A DNA stretch of 64,000 bases from assembly GCA_030374765.1 (NCBI GenBank), contig JARGXX010000022.1:124001-188000 (forward strand), given 5' to 3'. A program made the translations under genes and the position numbers. Positions 59,642 through 64,000 of this stretch are shown here, one piece after another. The stretch is from Agarophyton chilense. Lineage: Eukaryota; Rhodophyta; Florideophyceae; Gracilariales; Gracilariaceae. Position 1 is the stretch's first letter; every line of letters starts with the position of its first letter. Under the pieces are notes generated by a model. The model had not been told where the DNA came from, ran no database searches, and saw only the letters and a program-made list of their open reading frames with translations.

Positions 59642-60336
59642 TCATCGTTTTTTGCGTTGTGCTGAGCGTGCCTTGTTCTCGGTCAACTTAAAACTCTGCT
59701 TTCCTTTTCTGGCAGTTAGGGCGAACAGAATTCTTCGCACAGCGTTAAAATGCTGCGATTCTGTCAGTATGGAGACGAAAAATGGCAAAGGCCAGGCCTC
59801 TGTAAACACAATTGCCAGATTGTATTGACAGTTTTCAAATATCCATTGGTAGTGGGCACGCTCATTTAGCTCCTGTACGGCTGAAACAGAACCATCAACA
59901 TGTGAGAAAGTGAGAGCCGCACTATTTTCAAACATGAATTGCAACTGTGCATTACTTGTCAGGTAAGTCGGTACGGTTTTGAAAATTCTGCATATTGTTA
60001 AACAGTGTTCATCACGTCCTCTGCTTGTATTGCTTCCGGGTCAAGAAGATCAAGCAGCGCCATAATTGACAGGCAAGTTGCGAAAAAATGTGACGGAAGG
60101 AACAAAGAACGAGCGAGGATGAGTTTTTGAGGTTTCAAAGGCCTTCTCCGCCATTTGCAAAGCGCATGCAATGAGACGCAGAGACGGTGATTCGACGATA
60201 ACGAAGCCACACATTGATTTGACACAAATCTGTTTAGTACATCATTTAGCTGAATGTCTGGGCTGTTCAGAAAAGTATAGAACTCGGAAAGGCTAATATG
60301 TGCCATTTCGAGTAGTTGAAGTGAATCAGCACACAA
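59642..60336 (-). pseudogene. Unknown gene downstream of the TAF1C-like gene, one frame change
   Basis: Two overlapping - strand frames: the first (SLQLLEMAHISLSEFYTFLN onward) ends near 59998. The second begins upstream of it and reads ICRIFKTVPTYLTSNAQLQF and then FENSAALTFSHVDGSVSAVQ to 59642, ending in a basic tail. No ATG opens the first frame (TTG at 60336). Together they would give about 220 residues of helical, Leu-rich protein that I cannot assign. A single-base indel or an intron near 60000 would join them. It could be a separate gene or 3' exons of the neighbouring gene. Confidence 0.4.
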
Positions 60337-60395
60337 AATGGCTTCAGATTACTACAAGAAATCTACTGCGGACAATTCCCATTTCCGTGTTCATT

Positions 60396-62915
60396 TCACT
60401 TTCCCCAAAAACTAATCATTCTTTGTAGAAAGAGACTATACTCCGTTGCTTCTGATGTATTAAAAAGTTCATTCGTGATATGTGAATCTAACTCCTTCCG
60501 GAAGTATACCATACGATTGACCCAGTTTGGAAGTTCTTCATTCGAGTCAACCTGTGTGGTGGACAAATCGTGCAGTTCGAGACAATTACTGTGCCACTCG
60601 ATAGACTCCGTAAAAAGATCTCGTGAATCATTAAGGCTTTCTTCCAAATTTTGAACTGTGAGCGGAGTCGGCGAGTGGGCAGATCCAGATCGTAAACATC
60701 GAGCTATTTCGTCTATTGTGCATCCACCAGTCATGATATCGGTGAGATCACGAAGCTCTGTCAAATCTGCTGCACTGAGTTCACGCAGTCCAGCTTCAAT
60801 ATCTTCTTCACGATGTTTATCGAAGAGAGTACTTATTTGCTTTTTTCGGTTGTTGATCTGATCTTTTAAAAGAAAATTTGAATCGGTGCTTTCCGTTGAG
60901 AACGCAACCTCTTCTGGAGAAAATTGTCTTGATTTCGTCATTTCTTTGCTTTTACGCCATACATTTCCGAGAAAAGGGCGAGGAATAAAAAATTCGTTTT
61001 GTTGTCCAACGTCGTCATTTTCGGATAAATTGAGGCAATGCCGAAGGTCAATAGCATCTTTCCAAAACAGTTTCTTCGTTCTCTTCAGCAATAATAAGCC
61101 CGGAAAGTAATATGCGTTGCAATTACAAAAGAATTGCGCAGCCAAATGTTCATCGTTCTTATGTAGTAGCTGCTGTTGCATCCAAAGAGAAACGGATGCA
61201 TCCACACTGTGTTTCTTTTCTGTACGAGAGGTTTCAAATGATTTGGTTCCATTAAAAAACTTTTCAATGCTCAGAAGCTGCGCTTGAAGACCTTTTTCTA
61301 CAGAGAACTGAAGCAATGAAATGTGGTTTTTTTCATTTTGCTGTACTAGTGCAACTGCACGATTAACAGCAGGCACTTTTAGTTGTGTTAAATTCGAAAG
61401 AGGCATATCCGTCCAAATCATCCTAGTGAGCGGTGGCATCATTTGTAAAGAACAATCGTCTCCGAGAATTATTTGTTCAGTAAGCATTTGTGAGGGTGCT
61501 TCTATGGCGTGGAAAACCTCCAAATACTTGCATCTATGAGAGGAGAGAACAATGGTATCAGAAATATGTTCCTTGTTGGAGATCTCAAGAATGCACATAG
61601 AGTCTATAGAAGACGGGTTTGAAAGTGACCATTCCAAGAGAGGGAGACTTGTTTTTCTGATATCAAAATATTGCAGAGCAGAACTAGTTGCAACGGTAAT
61701 AAAAAAGTTTTTTTCTTTTCGTAAAGGTTGGAAAGGGCCTAATGAAATATATCGCTTTGACCTGAGAGTATTCCATTTGACGTTAAGTAGTTGATGACCG
61801 AGTTTGTTTTCATAGTTCACTCTTAGATCGTGAAGTACAATGCCATCTTGTGTGGATAACAGTAGAGTTCTGGGATGCCACCCGTATTGAAGTTGATGGA
61901 CGCGAAACACGGATGCCTGCGAAAGAGGTTGCAAGTCTTTGAAATTGTCATGCATTCCAGTTCGCATAAGAGAATGGTGAAGTGTATCGGCGTTCCCAGT
62001 GAACAAACCTTCGTCACACAGTAGCGCAAATTCGTCTGGGCATATTGGACTAAATACCGTTGAGGCAACTCCAAGGACCAGAAATTGATCTTTCCAGTGA
62101 AGCTTATTGTTTTCCAACGTCGCCACAGTGAGCCGATTGCGGGTAGTGGCCAATATTGTTGCTAGTCCAGGAGAGTCAGAAACAGAACTAGAGGCAATGT
62201 CATGCAGTGGACTTTCATCAGTTAGGAGAAAGTCCGGAACTTGACTTGGAGATACAATATTTTTCAGAGTATGTTTCGGATTCTTTGCTTCGTTATTTTG
62301 AATATCTAGTTCGGCTATGACTACAGACCTCAAAAAGCCAGTGGGAGAAAATGCAATGGTTTTTTTGTTTCCACCCACTTTAGTTGAAATCTGTGTTCCG
62401 AAACCGACACAGTTTTCTTTACGAAATCTTGAATGATCTTGATGAGCGAAAGAGGAAGCGGTGGGCTGCACTGTTTTTCTCTCTGTTTTTCGTTCTTCAT
62501 GTAAGGAGGGGAGCGAATAGCATGGTGGAGAAACAGTTTCGGATTTGGATTTTTCCCAGGCTTCGTTTTTAAATCTTTCCACTTCTTCAAAAGAATTTTT
62601 AATTTGAAATTCATTTTTCTGCAAGTATACCAGATCAAATCGATTGCTTGGCTGAGAATCAAAAGTAGTTTTTGTGAAAAGGTTCCTCTTTGTAAGTACT
62701 GAGCGATCATTGAGTTCAGGAGTTGGGACGGTGATAAACGAGCTAGTCGTTTGAAATGGCTGAGGTCCAAATAACACATCTGCTTGTATTTGTGACGGAA
62801 AGAGGCGCGGTACTGAGTCATAGTGATGTCGATGAAGAGCAGAAAAGGACCCAGTACTGAAGCAGCTCTGCTTGTGCACAGGAAGAAATGGGTAAGGGAA
62901 AATATGGGAATCCAT
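60396..62915 (-). CDS. TAF1C/Rrn6-like protein (RNA polymerase I core factor), putative
   Basis: An intact frame. The first ATG is at 62915 (MDSHIFPYPF), giving 839 residues; the frame is open upstream to 63002 from a GTG. The middle third resembles the beta-propeller of TAF1C/Rrn6, which bridges TBP and RNA polymerase I at rDNA promoters in the nucleolus. VHQLQYGWHPRTLLLSTQDG matches the family's G.HPR.L block, and TVATSSALQYFDIRKTSLPL with LEWSLSN matches the block where a DxR precedes PLL.W. The N-terminal ~200 residues are polar and the C-terminal ~200 are acidic and helical. No other WD-type repeats are obvious. There are no stops and no frame change, which contrasts with all neighbours. 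Another propeller protein is the main alternative; the assignment rests on a few motifs. Confidence 0.55.
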   Translation of the reverse strand: MDSHIFPYPFLPVHKQSCFSTGSFSALHRHHYDSVPRLFPSQIQADVLFGPQPFQTTSSFITVPTPELNDRSVLTKRNLFTKTTFDSQPSNRFDLVYLQKNEFQIKNSFEEVERFKNEAWEKSKSETVSPPCYSLPSLHEERKTERKTVQPTASSFAHQDHSRFRKENCVGFGTQISTKVGGNKKTIAFSPTGFLRSVVIAELDIQNNEAKNPKHTLKNIVSPSQVPDFLLTDESPLHDIASSSVSDSPGLATILATTRNRLTVATLENNKLHWKDQFLVLGVASTVFSPICPDEFALLCDEGLFTGNADTLHHSLMRTGMHDNFKDLQPLSQASVFRVHQLQYGWHPRTLLLSTQDGIVLHDLRVNYENKLGHQLLNVKWNTLRSKRYISLGPFQPLRKEKNFFITVATSSALQYFDIRKTSLPLLEWSLSNPSSIDSMCILEISNKEHISDTIVLSSHRCKYLEVFHAIEAPSQMLTEQIILGDDCSLQMMPPLTRMIWTDMPLSNLTQLKVPAVNRAVALVQQNEKNHISLLQFSVEKGLQAQLLSIEKFFNGTKSFETSRTEKKHSVDASVSLWMQQQLLHKNDEHLAAQFFCNCNAYYFPGLLLLKRTKKLFWKDAIDLRHCLNLSENDDVGQQNEFFIPRPFLGNVWRKSKEMTKSRQFSPEEVAFSTESTDSNFLLKDQINNRKKQISTLFDKHREEDIEAGLRELSAADLTELRDLTDIMTGGCTIDEIARCLRSGSAHSPTPLTVQNLEESLNDSRDLFTESIEWHSNCLELHDLSTTQVDSNEELPNWVNRMVYFRKELDSHITNELFNTSEATEYSLFLQRMISFWGK

Positions 62916-63002
62916 GGAGTTCAAACGCACGATATGCCTGAACGTTTTACTGAGCGTAGCCAATCGAACTGATAAATGATTTTGCTGGGTGGGTTCAAGC
63001 AC

Positions 63003-64000
63003 AGTGGAACAAGCCTTTGGAAAAGTCCTTTTTCCGAAGCCTTCGCGTGGCTATTGCAAAACCATCACATTTCAGAAAAAGAAGCTTCAACTAAACTCAC
63101 CTAAGCTGTCTATGATATCTGATAGGCACACGTATCACGCGTTTTGATAGAGTATCGTGTCAACTCATACTAGAAGGTCCGGCCCTGAGTGGGGTTTGCT
63201 ACCCCGCTGCGGGACGTCATTCAATGCATCCATTTTTCGACCCAAGCGGTGCATTTGGGAGCATTGGTTATCACCCCGATTGGGAAAAAATGTATCACCA
63301 AGCTACAATCCGTCTTAATACTACAAAGACACACCTCTGAGGATGCTATTAATTATTAATTAATTAGCCAAGGATATCAGCCACTAGAGATCTGTGTTGA
63401 AGAATGACTAGAAGAAAAAACACTCCAGTAAACCGCAGAGAACTGAACATGATGTTTTAATCCAGAGCCTGCGTAGGGATTATTATTTCCGGAGACGACG
63501 AAAAATTGACGCCTCTGCGTTTGGTCGACTAAAGCTTTACTCAACGTCCTTGTGGTGTCGACTGGGCAGCGTAAGCTGGCTAACAGAGTAAGTCAGAGAG
63601 GAATCCCTGTTGGAGAGGGAAGTGATCACGCCTCCGTAGGCCAGTGATCTCTATTATGTTGGTATATTTTCAGGATTTTTAGGAATTGTTTCAATTTTCC
63701 GAAATAATTGAAGGATCGGTATTTCAAGGTCGGGCGTTGCAGTTTGCGGGTGAAAAGTAATCTTTTAAGGCTTGGCTCGACGAAATGCAGAGCTTATGGG
63801 AGATCTCGTATGGGTTGTTGTCCATTGGGCTTTACTGGCGTTGCTTGTGTTAGAGTCTGGAAACCGGATCATGTAAGGTCTTTCCTTAATTGGGTTATCA
63901 GAGATTTTTCTCCGTGCGCAAGTTTATCATCAGTGCGACCCGGGAAATCGCGTGAAAGCCGTATTTGGCTGGGGGTTCTGCGTGTTGCTTTAAATCAAGT
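63003..64000. other. No recognised gene (end of window)
   Basis: Upstream of the TAF1C-like gene, so its promoter should lie here; no clear TATA box was identified. An AT-rich TTAATTATTAATTAATTAG stretch occurs at 63347-63366. A short GGGGTTTGCTACCCCGCTGC stem lies near 63193. No ORF of note. Confidence 0.4.

Overview
This window looks like repeat-rich nuclear DNA of a eukaryote. Retrotransposon reading frames, DNA-transposon remnants, microsatellites and macrosatellites fill almost all of it. There are no operons or Shine-Dalgarno sites, and only a few stretches look like host genes. The mix of Copia and chromodomain-bearing Gypsy elements, a Plavaka/CACTA-type transposase, a Tnp2-type transposase and largely intronless host-like frames would suit a multicellular red alga, but fungi and other lineages are not excluded. 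The organism call is inference and weak.

Layout. 1-3.1 kb: no recognisable gene. 3.1-5.4 kb (-): Copia Gag/PR/INT fragment (copia-1). 6.06-6.39 kb: LTR fragment. 6.6-9.77 kb: 3' end of a chromovirus-type Gypsy element on the - strand (chromodomain, then an antisense + strand ORF, then a G7 polypurine tract and an LTR start). 9.82-10.67 kb (-): Copia-type LTR plus a Copia RNase H tail. 11.02-11.18 kb: two large palindromes. 12.15-24.56 kb: a 12.4-kb DNA transposon with 23-bp terminal inverted repeats, a Plavaka-like transposase and about 8 kb of ~2-kb macrosatellite. 24.75-25.19 kb: Gypsy solo LTR. 26.3-33.76 kb (-): degraded copia-2, broken by a 0.8-kb insertion and an LTR. 33.76-38.38 kb (-): gypsy-1 with 5' LTR and PBS. 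39.3-40.65 kb: CCN-rich minisatellites with a solo LTR inside. 41.2-43.56 kb (+): degenerate THOC2-like host gene. 43.9-45.44 kb (-): second copy of the Plavaka-like transposon, inserted in gypsy-2. 45.44-51.3 kb (+): gypsy-2 (gag, PR, RT, RNase H, INT, chromodomain). 51.45-53.35 kb (-): a second antisense ORF. 53.6-55.2 kb (+): Tnp2-type transposase remnant. 56.3-57.0 kb: third Gypsy fragment. 58.2-59.23 kb (-): DUF7869-type transposon remnant. 59.6-62.9 kb (-): an unknown frameshifted gene and a long intact gene resembling the Pol I factor TAF1C/Rrn6.

Two things stand out. First, two diverged Gypsy chromoviruses carry a homologous ORF of about 500-650 codons tail-to-tail with the pol chromodomain. 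In the 7-9 kb copy it lies between the chromodomain and the polypurine tract/3' LTR, so it looks like a conserved antisense accessory gene. Second, the 23-bp inverted termini at 12147 and 24537 enclose both a transposase and a macrosatellite array, which points to a transposon that carries or grew a satellite.

Almost every mobile-element gene here is broken by stops, frameshifts or truncation. The TAF1C-like gene is the only long frame that looks fully intact. Coordinates of repeat edges were read by eye and may be off by a few bases.
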